In this document: piece by piece, positions 32,659 to 43,091 of the stretch
Layout of the letters: each line of letters begins with the position of its first letter
Numbering within the stretch: position 1 is the first letter of the stretch
Source of the DNA: Paenibacillus ginsengihumi DSM 21568
GTDB taxonomy: Bacteria; Bacillota; Bacilli; Paenibacillales; NBRC-103111
Direction of reading: 5' to 3'
Assembly (NCBI RefSeq): GCF_000380965.1
Contig: NZ_KB905580.1
Span: 1-54,327 of the forward strand
DNA: 54,327 nucleotides
The notes under the pieces: generated by a model
Told to the model about the DNA's origin: nothing
The model's database searches: none
The model's input: the letters and a program-made list of their open reading frames with translations, nothing else
Made by a program: the position numbers and the translations under genes

Positions 32659-34740
32659 TCAGCTGGTCCACCAGCGCTTCAGATCCTCCCACCAGGAGCG
32701 GTTCTGCTTCGGCTTGCTGTCATAGTCCGCAGCTCCGTCATGCGCTGGAGCCGATTGGCCGGTGCAGTATTCCGTCGGCTCGGTGCCGGCGATGAACACC
32801 TCCATCCGTGAATTCGGACAGCTGTCGTTGGCCAGCTTCCCGGAGGCCGGATCGATATAAACGGCGCTTACGCCGTCCGGCATGTCGAAGAGCTTCGGCG
32901 GCACCGATTCCAGCGTGCGCTCCGTGAACTCGGCGAAGATCGGCGCCGCCAGATGCGATTCGGCCGCGCTGACGTTGCGGCCTTTGTCATAGCCGACCCA
33001 GACGGCCGTCGCCAGCTCGGGGGTAAAGCCGACCATCCAGGCGTCGGCATCGGTCGTCCCCGTCTTGCCCGCGACCGGTCGCTTCAGCACATTGGCCACG
33101 CGGCTGCCCGTCCCGCCCTGGTCGAACACGCTCTCCATCAGCTGTGTCAGCACATACGTATATTGCGGCTCGATGACCGCTTCCTGCTGCGGCTGCGATT
33201 CGTAAAGAATTCGTCCGCGGTAGTCCTCGATGCGGATGATGGCCGTCGGCTCGTTGCGGATGCCTTGGTTGGCCAAAATGCTGTAAGCCGCCGCCATCTC
33301 CAGCGGGCTGACCGCGAAGGTGCCGAGCGCCAGCGACGGGACGGGCTTCATCGGGCTGCGAATGCCCATCCGCCGTGCCATTTCGATCACCTTCTCCGGT
33401 CCTACATCCATAATCGTATGTACGGCGAAGATATTGTCCGATTTGGCAATGGCTGTGCGCATGTCGATCCAATCGAAATATTTGTCGTTGAAATTGCTCG
33501 GAGTATACGTCTGCCGGCCGCTGTCGTAGGTGAACGTCGTCGGCTCGCTTTTGTACCGCGTGACCGGAGTGTAGCCTTTCTCTTTCAGCGCCGTCAAATA
33601 CACGATCGGCTTGAATGCGGACCCGGGCTGGCGGGCGCTGGACAGCGCGCGGTTGAACTGAGTCTCCGCGTAGCTCCGTCCGCCGACCATCGCTTTCACA
33701 TATCCGGTGCGCGGGTCGATGGCCACCAGAGCGGCCTGCAATTCGGGATAGTCCGCCAGCTGCGTCCTCACGACTTCCTCGGCGATGCGCTGCGCTTTCA
33801 GATCCAATGTCGTATAAATGCGCAGCCCGCCCTTCTCGAACTGCTCCTCGGTAATGCCGAGCTGATCGATCGCCACGTTGCGCACGTAATCGTGAAAATA
33901 CGGGGCGGCAGAAGATTCCTTCTTCTCCAGCGGCAAAATCGTTATTTTCTCCCGGGCCGCTTCGTCCGCCTGGCGCTGCGTGATGTAGCCGGCTTCGACC
34001 ATCGTCCTCAGCACCGTCTTCTGCCTCTCGAACGCTTTGTCCATATCGTAATAAGGCGAATAATACCGCGGCCCCTTCGGGATGCCTGCGAGCAGGGCGC
34101 TCTCCGCAAGTGTCAGGCTGGATGCGTCCTTGCCGAGAAACAGCTTGGCCGCCGAACCGATGCCGTAGGTGGAATGCCCGTAATAGATCTGGTTCAAATA
34201 CTGCTCCAAAATTTGGTCCTTGGACAGCTGCAGCTCCATTTGCACGGCGTAATACGTTTCCTTGAGCTTGCGGCTCCACGTTCTTTCGTGCGTTAAGTAC
34301 AGGTTGCGGGCGAGCTGCTGGGTTATGGTCCCGGCCCCCTGCACCTTGGCCATATGCTGCAGGTTGACGAGAGCGGCCCTGGCGATCCCCTCCACGTCGA
34401 AGCCGGGGTGATCGTAGAACTTCCGGTCCTCGATCGCCAGCGTCGCCTGAATCAGGTTGGGGGAAATGTCCTTGAGCGGCACGAAATCGCGCGTTCTCGC
34501 GCTTCCATAGGCTTCGATCGGCTCGCCGTGCATATCGTACATTTGGGTATATGCCGCTATCTTCGAGACAGGCAGCGGCTGGGAGCGCAGGAACAGCAAC
34601 GCGACGATGAGTGCCGCGGTCAGCGCCGTGAGGCCGGTAAACGACAAGGACGCGATGCGTTTGAACCGGCGGTACCGCCTCAGGCCCGCATCGCCGCTCG
34701 GATCGGAGGAAGAGGAATTGCGCTTTCGTTTGCCGGACAT
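32659..34740 (-). CDS. pbpG: Class A penicillin-binding protein (PBP2d/PbpG type)
   Basis: 693 residues. Cytoplasmic basic start, membrane helix (about 31-51), GT51 transglycosylase domain (EDRKFYDHPG near 103, GAGTITQQLARNLYLTHERT, KLKETYYAVQMEL) and transpeptidase domain with SAFK (active Ser near 372), SDN (near 431) and KTGTT (near 557). It polymerises and crosslinks peptidoglycan; B. subtilis PbpG acts in spore-wall synthesis. Context (ywhD, speE, speB) matches B. subtilis. AAAGGG lies about 10 nt before ATG 34740. That SD follows directly on the end of a two-hairpin repeat array (34756-34938), which would lie in the mRNA leader. Confidence 0.95.
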   Translation of the reverse strand: MSGKRKRNSSSSDPSGDAGLRRYRRFKRIASLSFTGLTALTAALIVALLFLRSQPLPVSKIAAYTQMYDMHGEPIEAYGSARTRDFVPLKDISPNLIQATLAIEDRKFYDHPGFDVEGIARAALVNLQHMAKVQGAGTITQQLARNLYLTHERTWSRKLKETYYAVQMELQLSKDQILEQYLNQIYYGHSTYGIGSAAKLFLGKDASSLTLAESALLAGIPKGPRYYSPYYDMDKAFERQKTVLRTMVEAGYITQRQADEAAREKITILPLEKKESSAAPYFHDYVRNVAIDQLGITEEQFEKGGLRIYTTLDLKAQRIAEEVVRTQLADYPELQAALVAIDPRTGYVKAMVGGRSYAETQFNRALSSARQPGSAFKPIVYLTALKEKGYTPVTRYKSEPTTFTYDSGRQTYTPSNFNDKYFDWIDMRTAIAKSDNIFAVHTIMDVGPEKVIEMARRMGIRSPMKPVPSLALGTFAVSPLEMAAAYSILANQGIRNEPTAIIRIEDYRGRILYESQPQQEAVIEPQYTYVLTQLMESVFDQGGTGSRVANVLKRPVAGKTGTTDADAWMVGFTPELATAVWVGYDKGRNVSAAESHLAAPIFAEFTERTLESVPPKLFDMPDGVSAVYIDPASGKLANDSCPNSRMEVFIAGTEPTEYCTGQSAPAHDGAADYDSKPKQNRSWWEDLKRWWTS

Positions 34741-34755
34741 GCCCCATCAGCCCTT

Positions 34756-34938
34756 TCTATCTTGAAAATTTGGCGATATACGCCGACAAAATTTCAACAC
34801 CGCAGGCGACGACCGATGACGAAGTCTTAGCTCGTCATAGGCGTCTATCTTGATAAATTCGACGAAGTCCTTCGGCGAATTTTTCAACCCCGCAGGTGAC
34901 GACCGATGACGAAGGAGTCACTCGTCAAAGGTGTCTCT
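34756..34938 (-). repeat. Two-hairpin repeat array, locus C: two units upstream of pbpG
   Basis: Minus-strand orientation, junctions 88 nt apart. The unit next to pbpG has hairpin II of the GTCGGCGTATATCGCC type, the farther one of the GCCGAAGGACTTCGTC type. Both keep the linker (GTCGTCGCCTGCGG, GTCGTCACCTGCGG). The array ends TTTTCAAGATAG, and the next bases are the pbpG SD AAAGGG. No cap module here. Confidence 0.9.
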
Positions 34939-35123
34939 TTGGAAAATCGAAAGTCATCTTTTCCGCACGTTTCGCCTGTGAATATTACTCATTATGGAAA
35001 AATGATAGGCGACGTATACTTGCGGCAGCGCGTCAAAAACGATTTTTTTAGGAAGCGCCTGCGCATCAAGGCGTTCCGGTCAAGAAGGGCGGCCGCTTGC
35101 CGTTTCCGGTTCGGTTGTTTGAC

Positions 35124-35151
35124 TTGCAATTTTGCCCCGATCCTCTATAAT
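35124..35151 (+). promoter_or_regulatory. Promoter of speE
   Basis: TTGCAA (35124-35129), 16-bp spacer, TATAAT (35146-35151). Transcription would start near 35158, leaving a ~115-nt leader before the speE ATG. Confidence 0.65.
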
Positions 35152-35273
35152 ACAATTTGACATGCGCGTCTTGGCTGAAACGGGAACGTATTCTGCGGCC
35201 TTGCCAGCTGCGGATTCGCACAGAGAACCCGAAGCATATACCATTTCTCTTTAAGAAAGAAGGTTGGACTGCG

Positions 35274-36101
35274 ATGGAATTGTGGTACACGGAGAAGCAA
35301 ACGGACAACTTCGGCATCACCGCCAAGGTGAGCCGGACATTCGTCACCGAGAAGACCGAATTTCAGGACCTTGCGATGATCGATACGGTCGAGTGGGGCC
35401 GCATGCTTGTTCTCGACGGAATGGTCATGACCACGATTAAGGACGAGTTCGTCTATCATGAGATGGTGGCGCACCCCGCGCTCTATACGCATCCGAATCC
35501 GAAGCAGGTGCTGGTTGTGGGCGGCGGAGACGGCGGAGTTATCCGCGAAGTGCTGAAGCATCCGGAAGTGGAAAGAGCGGTGCTGGTCGAAATCGACGGC
35601 AAGGTGATCGAGTATTCGAAGAAATATTTGCCTGAAATCGCCGGCGAGCTGGACAATCCCCGGGTCGAAGTGATCGTCAACGACGGCTACATGCACATCC
35701 ATGATCACAAGAATACATACGACGTCATCATGGTCGACTCGACGGAGCCGGTCGGCCCGGCCGTCAACCTGTTTACGCAGGGCTTCTACAAAGGCATTTA
35801 CGACGCATTGAAGGAAGACGGCATCTTCGTGGCGCAGACGGACAACCCTTGGTTCAAGGCGGATCTGATTCGCACGGTGAACCGGGATGTGAAGGAGATT
35901 TTCCCGATCGTCCGCGTGTACTGCGCCAACATTCCGACGTATCCGAGCGGGCTGTGGACTTTCACGATGGGCAGCAAGAAATACGATCCGCTGCAGGTGG
36001 ACGAAACGAAGATTCCGGAGATCGACACCAAGTATTATACGCCCCGTCTGCACAAGGCGGCTTTCGTGCTGCCGAAGTTCGTAGAAGATATGACGAAGTA
36101 A
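35274..36101 (+). CDS. speE: Spermidine synthase
   Basis: 275 residues. Rossmann-fold aminopropyltransferase: [19 protein letters not shown] (decarboxylated-SAM binding), [39 protein letters not shown] (catalytic Asp region) and QTDNPWF. It joins an aminopropyl group from decarboxylated S-adenosylmethionine to putrescine. ATG 35274 starts the conserved [20 protein letters not shown] lies 10 nt upstream. Forms an operon with speB 93 nt downstream, which makes putrescine from agmatine. Confidence 0.97.
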   Translation: MELWYTEKQTDNFGITAKVSRTFVTEKTEFQDLAMIDTVEWGRMLVLDGMVMTTIKDEFVYHEMVAHPALYTHPNPKQVLVVGGGDGGVIREVLKHPEVERAVLVEIDGKVIEYSKKYLPEIAGELDNPRVEVIVNDGYMHIHDHKNTYDVIMVDSTEPVGPAVNLFTQGFYKGIYDALKEDGIFVAQTDNPWFKADLIRTVNRDVKEIFPIVRVYCANIPTYPSGLWTFTMGSKKYDPLQVDETKIPEIDTKYYTPRLHKAAFVLPKFVEDMTK

Positions 36102-36134
36102 GCGGGGCGGCGCAGCCGTATCGTGAACTGCGCG

Positions 36135-36161
36135 AAACGGGGAGCTGAGGGCTCCCTGTTT
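36135..36161 (+). terminator. Hairpin between speE and speB
   Basis: AAAC-GGGGAGC pairs with GCTCCC-TGTTT around a TGAG loop. The following T-run is poor, so it is more likely an mRNA-processing or partial-termination site that sets speE and speB levels. Confidence 0.4.
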
Positions 36162-36194
36162 GCACTTCATTTAATATAGAAGGAGTAGGCCAGC

Positions 36195-37064
36195 ATGCGA
36201 TTGGATCAAAAATATTCCGGCAATGTGTTCATCTTGAGCTCCGACGATTATGCGGCGTCCCGCGCGGTCATTTACGGGATGCCGATGGATTTCACGGTCA
36301 GCTTCCGGCCGGGCTCCCGCTTCGGCCCTGCCCGCATCCGCGAAGTGTCGATCGGGCTGGAGGAGTACAGCCCGTATCTGGACAAGAGTCTGGAGGACAT
36401 CGTTTACTTCGACGCGGGCGATCTGCTTCTGCCGTTCGGCAACCCCGGCCGCAGCCTGGACATCATTGGCGAATATGTAAGCGGACTGCTTGCGGACGGC
36501 AAATTTCCGCTCGGATTGGGCGGCGAGCATCTCGTCTCCTGGCCCGTTATCGAGCAGGTATACAAGAAGTACCCGGATCTTGCGCTCATTCATATCGACG
36601 CGCATGCCGATCTGCGGGAATCGTACGAGGGAGAGCCGCTCTCCCACTCGACGCCGATCCGCAAGGCGGCGGAGCTTATGGGCGGCAAGAACGTCTATCA
36701 GTTCGGCATTCGCTCCGGATCGCGGGAAGAATTCCGATACGGGCGCGAGAACGTCAACTTCTATCCGTTCGAGGTGCTGGAGCCGCTGAAGAAGGCGCTG
36801 CCCGAGCTGGCCGGCCGCCCTGTTTATTTGACGATCGACATCGACGTGCTCGATCCGATGTGCGCTCCCGGCACGGGAACGGCGGAAGCGGGCGGCATTA
36901 CCTCGAAGGAGCTGCTTGCGGCGATTCACGCGATGGCGGACTCCGAGCTGCGATTCGTCGGAGCCGACGTCGTCGAAGTGGCGCCGGCGTACGATCCGAC
37001 GGAGCAGACGCAGATCGTCGCCAGCAAGCTGATTCGCGAGATACTGCTCGGGCTGGTGAAATAA
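36195..37064 (+). CDS. speB: Agmatinase (ureohydrolase)
   Basis: 289 residues of the arginase/agmatinase family. Manganese ligands are in GLGGEHLVSW (His), HIDAHADLRE (Asp-His-Asp) and LTIDIDVLDPMCAPG (Asp-Asp). It hydrolyses agmatine to putrescine and urea, feeding SpeE encoded just upstream. GAAGGAG lies 9 nt before the ATG. The unit ends at the terminator 37124-37163. Confidence 0.96.
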   Translation: MRLDQKYSGNVFILSSDDYAASRAVIYGMPMDFTVSFRPGSRFGPARIREVSIGLEEYSPYLDKSLEDIVYFDAGDLLLPFGNPGRSLDIIGEYVSGLLADGKFPLGLGGEHLVSWPVIEQVYKKYPDLALIHIDAHADLRESYEGEPLSHSTPIRKAAELMGGKNVYQFGIRSGSREEFRYGRENVNFYPFEVLEPLKKALPELAGRPVYLTIDIDVLDPMCAPGTGTAEAGGITSKELLAAIHAMADSELRFVGADVVEVAPAYDPTEQTQIVASKLIREILLGLVK

Positions 37065-37123
37065 TCCGGCGATACGGATGTTCATTGGCAGAGCTAGGAG
37101 CAGTGAAAGCAGCAGTGGAGAAC

Positions 37124-37163
37124 GAGAACGCCCCCGGCGAATGTGCGGAGGCGTTCTCTTTTT
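37124..37163 (+). terminator. Intrinsic terminator after speB
   Basis: GAGAACGCC (37124-37132) pairs with GGCGTTCTC (37150-37158), then TTTTTA. Confidence 0.8.
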
Positions 37164-37164
37164 A

Positions 37165-38076
37165 TTAATGAGCGCTCTGCGCGCTTCGCAGCGTGATTAC
37201 CGTCAGCTCCGGACGACAGAAGAAGCGCACCGGAAGCAGCGACATGCCGATGCCCCGGTTCACGTACAGCTGCAGCTTGCCGTTATTCAGGGAGTACATG
37301 CCTTGAACGAAATGTTTGGCTTCCAGCGGCGTTACGACATGGCCGTAGAAGGGGATGCGAACTTGCCCTCCATGGCTGTGCCCGGACAACTGCAGATCGA
37401 CGGGGAAGTTTGCTGCCGTCAGCGCGAAATCCGGACAATGGGCGAGCAGCAGCTTGAACTCCTCGTCTCTGCTGCCCCAAAGCGCCCCGCCCAGGTCAGG
37501 AATCCCCTTGACCGAATCCTCGACGCCGGCAATGCAAAAGGCGCCACCTGGATGCTCCAGCCGGGCAAGACCGTTGCGAAGCACTTGGAAGCCGGCTTCG
37601 CTCAGCAGGGACGCGGCGTTCTCCGGACGCCCGCCATAATCGTGGTTGCCGAGCACAGCGTATTTGCCGTAAGGGGCATGCAGTTCTGCCAGCGCCTTCG
37701 CGGCGGCGGTCCTCTCCGCCCTGTCAATCGGATGGTCGAGGAGATCGCCGGTGAAGCAGATGAGCCCTGGCTGAAGCCGGTTGATCGTTGCCACGAGCGG
37801 AGGCAAGTCTTCGGCATGCAGGTAGAAGCCAAGATGCAGATCGCTGAACTGGATGATGCGCATGCCGTCCCAGGCTTGCGGCAGCCGGGGAAGCTTCACG
37901 TCCACGCTCACCGTCTCCAGCCATCCCGGCTCTACCCACCTTGCATACCCGAATCCGGAAGCTGGCGCGACCATCAGCGCGGCGGCCAGACGGATGCTGC
38001 GCTTAATAAACTTCCGGCGGGTCATGCTGCGGGCGGACGGTTGAGGGACAGGGGGGATGTTCTTGTATTCAGACAT
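37165..38076 (-). CDS. Tat-exported metallophosphoesterase (YkuE-like)
   Basis: 303 residues. The N-terminus has a twin-arginine signal (SMTRRKFIKRS then a hydrophobic stretch to about 45), so it should leave the cell folded through Tat. The calcineurin-like phosphoesterase domain shows all metal motifs: FSDLHLGF, TGDLLDHP, LGNHDYGG, LLAHCPDF and LSGHSHGGQ. B. subtilis YkuE, a Tat substrate of the same kind, binds the cell wall. Substrate unknown. Converges on speB. Confidence 0.9.
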   Translation of the reverse strand: MSEYKNIPPVPQPSARSMTRRKFIKRSIRLAAALMVAPASGFGYARWVEPGWLETVSVDVKLPRLPQAWDGMRIIQFSDLHLGFYLHAEDLPPLVATINRLQPGLICFTGDLLDHPIDRAERTAAAKALAELHAPYGKYAVLGNHDYGGRPENAASLLSEAGFQVLRNGLARLEHPGGAFCIAGVEDSVKGIPDLGGALWGSRDEEFKLLLAHCPDFALTAANFPVDLQLSGHSHGGQVRIPFYGHVVTPLEAKHFVQGMYSLNNGKLQLYVNRGIGMSLLPVRFFCRPELTVITLRSAQSAH

Positions 38077-38297
38077 GTGGGCATAGCCCTCCTTGCAGCT
38101 GTCGTTTCTATATATAGTAGGACGGTTTGCGGCTGCGATTGGTTTCTTCCGGGCGGCGCCCGCTGTGTGCGTTGACGGTCGGCGTCTTCTTCGCTACACT
38201 TGGCATTGGCCCGATTCTTGGGCATAGCGCCAGCGCAAAAAAACTATGGAAGAACCTATGATTCTACATTTTGGACAAGATTGTTTCTTTTCATAAT

Positions 38298-38359
38298 GGA
38301 ACAGGCTCGGCAAAGGAGCAAAGGAGCATGACGGAACAGGCTCGGCAAAGGAGCATGAC
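38298..38359 (+). repeat. Duplicated SD/start region of the ywiB-like gene
   Basis: GGAACAGGCTCGGCAAAGGA plus GCA occurs at 38298-38320 and again at 38333-38355, and AAGGAGCATGAC occurs twice. The duplication gives two in-frame ATG codons (38328, 38355), each near an AAAGGAG. A third ATG (38296) opens an 11-codon frame that ends in the overlapping ATGA at 38328. Confidence 0.9.
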
Positions 38360-38765
38360 GAAACGGCAAGTCAGCATCAGGATTGAAAGCGTCAGCGGCG
38401 GCGATCGTATCGTTCAGAAGGCTTCGGGTGTACTATATCCGAAGGGAGATCACGTCTATCTCCGTTATGCCGAAACGGAGGGCGAACTGGGAGAAACGCA
38501 GACGACGATCCGTCTGGACGGGAAGGAAATACGAATCGTCAGGAGCGGGGATATCCGGTCAGAGCAAAGGTTTTCCGTCGGGACGCCTTTCCGCGGGTAT
38601 TACGCGACTCCGCAGGGAAGACTTGAGCTGGAGATTGTGACGAAGTCGCTTCGGACGGAGCTGCCGGTTAGCGGCTCCGGGGAACTTAAGGCCGTCTGGA
38701 GCTACGAGCTGCTTGTCGGCGGCGATCTGGCCGGCATGTATCGCCTCAAGCTGGAGGCGCGCTAG
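38328..38765 (+). CDS. ywiB: DUF1934 / YwiB family beta-barrel protein
   Basis: 145 residues matching YwiB (DUF1934), a small calycin-like barrel: VSIRIESVSGGDRIVQKASG, YPKGDHVYLRYAETEGELG, IRIVRSGDIRSEQRFSVG, YYATPQGRLELEIVTKSL and AVWSYELLVGG. Function unknown; neighbours (speB side, rpoE-pyrG side) match B. subtilis. ATG 38328 has AAAGGAG 9 nt upstream. ATG 38355 is also possible because the start region is duplicated. A 15-bp perfect stem (38764-38805) follows the stop and overlaps the end of the convergent protease gene. Confidence 0.88.
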   Translation: MTEQARQRSMTKRQVSIRIESVSGGDRIVQKASGVLYPKGDHVYLRYAETEGELGETQTTIRLDGKEIRIVRSGDIRSEQRFSVGTPFRGYYATPQGRLELEIVTKSLRTELPVSGSGELKAVWSYELLVGGDLAGMYRLKLEAR

Positions 38766-38805
38766 CGCTGAAGACCGGGACTCGTGTCAACCGGTCTTCA
38801 GCGCT
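38764..38805. terminator. Perfect 15-bp inverted repeat between convergent genes
   Basis: AGCGCTGAAGACCGG (38764-38778) and CCGGTCTTCAGCGCT (38791-38805). It contains the last codons and stop of the protease gene. No T-tract on the plus strand. Confidence 0.6.
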
Positions 38806-39964
38806 TCCGGCGGGCTGCGGCAATCACGGAGCGCGAGGCGTGAACTTCCTTGGGCGCGATCGTTTGCCTGCCCGGCTTCGGAATAGGCTTGCCGTGCCTT
38901 TTGAGCAGCGTCTTCACCTGCTGCACGTTCAGCGCCGGGTTGCGCGAGAGCATCAGCGCCACGACGCCGGATACGTGCGAGGTGGCCATCGAGGTGCCGC
39001 TCAGCTCGTTGTACCGGCCGCGCAGCCAGGTCGAGTATATTTTTTCTCCCGGAGCGTAAATGTCGATCTGCTTGCCGGCGTTGCTGAACGGAGCGATCCG
39101 CCCTTGGCGCGTCGTGGCTCCGACGGCAATGACCTGCGGCAGGCGGGCCGGATAGTCGATCGTGCCCCGCTTGCCTTCGTTGCCGGATGAAGCGATCACG
39201 ATGATGCCCGATTGATGGGCGGCCCGGATGGCGGCTTCCAGCGCCTTGCTGTATGTCTTCATACCGAAGCTCATATTGATAATATGCATATTGTTCTCGA
39301 TGCACCATTCGATCCCGCCGATGATATCGGAGACGAAGGCGCTGCCTAACTGATCGAACGCTTTGACGGGATGAACAAAAGCAAGCGGAGCAACGCCGAT
39401 CATGCCGCGGCTGCGGGTGAACGCGGCGATGGTTCCGGCGATGTGGGTGCCGTGGCCGTTGTCGTCGTCCGGAGGCAAGTAACGGTTCAAAATGTTGACG
39501 CCGTGGGACAGACAGTGTTTGAGGTCGGGATGAGTATAGTCCGCCCCGGTGTCGATGACGCCGATGCGAATTCGCTCGCCGCGCGTTTTTTTCCAGGCGA
39601 GCGGCGCCCGGATATGTCGGACACCCCACGGAATGACGGGAGCGGATTTGGCCTTGCGGGCCGGCTGCAGTCCGGTTGAGGTTTTTCGAAGGGGGGTGTG
39701 AACGCTCATCCTCGTGTCCTCTTCGATCGTTCCGATTCCGTGCAGCATGGCCCCGTCGGGGATGCTAGCGGGGCTGAGTGTACACGCGATCGCCTGGATC
39801 ATCGGCATCGGTTGCAACCTGGACCATACCGGTTTTCGGCCAAGGAGCCGGACACAGTATTCGTAGTCCCGGGGACTGGTAAAACGGATGATGAGTTTGC
39901 GCTTGTCGTTGCCCGATCCGTTCGCCGCTTCGGCCAGCCATTCGATAAATTGTGACAGTTCCAC
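38798..39964 (-). CDS. Subtilisin-like serine protease (S8), no signal peptide
   Basis: 388 residues. Propeptide-like N-terminal ~110 residues, then the S8 domain: catalytic Asp in GVIDTGADYTHPDL, His in GHGTHIAGT, oxyanion Asn in SSGNEG, Ser in ELSGTSMATSHVSG. The start is taken as GTG 39964 with GGGGAGG 4 nt upstream; spacing is short, and ATG 40012 upstream in frame has no SD. No signal peptide or membrane helix is seen, so it may act inside the cell or leave by another route. Not found at this place in B. subtilis, so it is an insertion into the conserved gene order. Confidence 0.88.
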   Translation of the reverse strand: MELSQFIEWLAEAANGSGNDKRKLIIRFTSPRDYEYCVRLLGRKPVWSRLQPMPMIQAIACTLSPASIPDGAMLHGIGTIEEDTRMSVHTPLRKTSTGLQPARKAKSAPVIPWGVRHIRAPLAWKKTRGERIRIGVIDTGADYTHPDLKHCLSHGVNILNRYLPPDDDNGHGTHIAGTIAAFTRSRGMIGVAPLAFVHPVKAFDQLGSAFVSDIIGGIEWCIENNMHIINMSFGMKTYSKALEAAIRAAHQSGIIVIASSGNEGKRGTIDYPARLPQVIAVGATTRQGRIAPFSNAGKQIDIYAPGEKIYSTWLRGRYNELSGTSMATSHVSGVVALMLSRNPALNVQQVKTLLKRHGKPIPKPGRQTIAPKEVHASRSVIAAARRKR

Positions 39965-40279
39965 GGGACCTCCCCTTCCGTGTGTCGTGTCTGATGAAGC
40001 ATGGAGAAGCATTTGTGTATCGTATGTGGGAGAATTGTTTTTCGTATGAGCACAGGCCTTTTTCCGGAATAATGGGTGTGTGGCCGTGTCAGATTCGCCC
40101 GGTGCACATACGATATCAACGGGAGGCTTGCGGCTTGCGCTTTCCCGAAACGAGCGAGTTGCCGAGCAAGCCGGGAACGCCGGGGCGCTTGGCAAGGGGT
40201 ACAGTCGGAGCGGAGGGGATCGCCCTCCGCTCAAGCTTTCGCCTGGAGGGAACCAGTTGCTTTTTTACATAAAATAAGG

Positions 40280-40307
40280 TTTACTTATTGAAGATAGTGG
40301 ATATTGT
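40280..40307 (+). promoter_or_regulatory. Probable rpoE promoter
   Basis: TTTACT (40280-40285), 16-bp spacer, TATTGT (40302-40307), about 40 nt before the rpoE start. Moderate match. Confidence 0.45.
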
Positions 40308-40345
40308 AGAGGTAGCCGTGAAAATGTTGGAAGGGAAGTGCTGGA

Positions 40346-40906
40346 ATGAGCGGTCAGTATGCGCTGAAAATCACCGCGGAGCAGGCCCAGGAAATGCCTA
40401 TGGTGGATCTCGCTTTCGAAGTGCTGAAAGCGGCGAACACCCCGTTTTATTATCGGGATCTTATGGCGGAAATCGCCAAAATCAAAGGGCTCTCCGATGA
40501 AGAAGTCATGCAGGTTATTGCTCAATTATATACGGAGATTAACATTGACGGGCGATTCGCCTGCGTCGGCACGAATCTGTGGGGGCTGAAGCGCTGGTAC
40601 CCTGTAGATAAGTCGGATGACGCCGTAGCCAGCGGCAAGCGGCCTCGCATCATCAACGACGACGACGATGAACTCGACGAGGATCTGTTCCCGGAGGAAG
40701 AGGATGCCTACGCCGAGGAAGAGGAATACGACAGCTTCGATACCGTTCGCGACGAAGATTTCGAAGGGGACGAGGTGGAGGAAGACTCCGAATTCTTCGA
40801 GGATGAGGAGATGGAGGAAGAGGAGCTCGACGAAGCCGAGATCGAAGAAGATGTGGACGAGGAAGAGACCGAGACGGAAGACGACGATCTCGATGACGAC
40901 AAGTAA
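40346..40906 (+). CDS. rpoE: RNA polymerase delta subunit
   Basis: 186 residues. The folded N-terminal HARE-HTH domain (about 1-90: MVDLAFEVLKAANTPFYYRD, IAQLYTEINIDGRFACVGTN, LWGLKRWYPVD) is followed by a ~90-residue, almost purely Asp/Glu tail. Delta is specific to low-GC Gram-positives; it speeds recycling of RNA polymerase and displaces weakly bound nucleic acid through the acidic tail. GGAAGGGAAG precedes the ATG. The following gene is pyrG, as in B. subtilis. Confidence 0.96.
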   Translation: MSGQYALKITAEQAQEMPMVDLAFEVLKAANTPFYYRDLMAEIAKIKGLSDEEVMQVIAQLYTEINIDGRFACVGTNLWGLKRWYPVDKSDDAVASGKRPRIINDDDDELDEDLFPEEEDAYAEEEEYDSFDTVRDEDFEGDEVEEDSEFFEDEEMEEEELDEAEIEEDVDEEETETEDDDLDDDK

Positions 40907-40975
40907 GCGTCTGAGACGGAGAATCGCTTTGTCCTTGCCCGTCAAATGATCAGGGCGGTTTCGTCTTGCGTTCAC

Positions 40976-41004
40976 TTGACAGCATGGACCTGAGCGGTTA
41001 AACT
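40976..41004 (+). promoter_or_regulatory. pyrG promoter
   Basis: TTGACA (40976-40981), 17-bp spacer, TAAACT (40999-41004). The predicted start at 41012 begins GGGC, the sequence needed for CTP-sensitive reiterative initiation. Confidence 0.85.
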
Positions 41005-41011
41005 AGTCATC

Positions 41012-41090
41012 GGGCTTTAGATAGGACGATACGAACCGAGAGGTTCTAAGCATAAAGTGCCCCGCCAATGCGGGGGGCTTTTTCTTTTTT
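41012..41090 (+). promoter_or_regulatory. CTP-sensing pyrG leader attenuator
   Basis: The transcript would begin GGGC and contains a terminator hairpin, GCCCCGC (41059-41065) with GCGGGGGGC (41070-41078), followed by TTTTTCTTTTTTT. This is the arrangement known for pyrG of Firmicutes: at low CTP, polymerase stutters and adds extra G residues at the 5' end, which pair with the C-rich arm and prevent termination. A small upstream stem (GAACC/GGTTC) is also present. Confidence 0.85.
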
Positions 41091-41122
41091 TAGTCGCATT
41101 TTTATGGGGCGGACCGGGGTAA

Positions 41123-42778
<1,656 letters not shown>

Positions 42779-42797
42779 TGATTGCCTGGCAGCTGGG

Positions 42798-42828
42798 CCC
42801 GTCGCCTTTTGGCGGCGGGTATATTTTT
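42798..42828 (+). terminator. Intrinsic terminator after pyrG
   Basis: CCCGTCGCC (42798-42806) with GGCGGCGGG (42811-42819), then TATATTTTTTT. Confidence 0.85.
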
Positions 42829-42884
42829 TTGTCTGCTGAAATATATATACGATCAGTGGTCAATTGTTGGAACCGTTCGGATCA

Positions 42885-42891
42885 TGTCGAA
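42885..42891 (+). promoter_or_regulatory. Spo0A box upstream of spo0F
   Basis: TGTCGAA matches the 0A-box core (TGNCGAA). It lies about 110 nt before the sigma-H promoter of spo0F. Control of spo0F by Spo0A-P is known in B. subtilis. Confidence 0.5.
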
Positions 42892-42994
42892 AAACCGGGA
42901 AATCGCAATGCGGCAAGGCTGTCCGGATCTTCCCCCCGGGGATCTGCAGGAACTGCTTGATCTGTAAAAGTTTTCAACTTTATTTATTCTCTTT

Positions 42995-43021
42995 GCAGGA
43001 ATACGGGTCTTCGCATCGAAT
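42995..43021 (+). promoter_or_regulatory. Sigma-H promoter of spo0F
   Basis: GCAGGAATA (42995-43003), 11-bp spacer, ATCGAAT (43015-43021) fits the sigma-H consensus RnAGGAwWW-N11/12-RnnGAAT at every defined position. Sigma-H drives spo0F in B. subtilis. Confidence 0.75.
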
Positions 43022-43091
43022 TAGTTACTTCGTAAAGCTACTGCGGACAGATCGGATGAACCGTCGCTTGGACGGATGGGAGGGCACTAAT

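Noticed and set aside
34756..34938. T-box or other known riboswitch before pbpG
   Set aside because: No T-box, tRNA-binding or aptamer consensus; the sequence is fully explained by two repeat units.
42884..42967. 27-codon reading frame upstream of spo0F ([15 protein letters not shown]...)
   Set aside because: No SD of normal quality, and its start coincides with the Spo0A box; more likely regulatory DNA.
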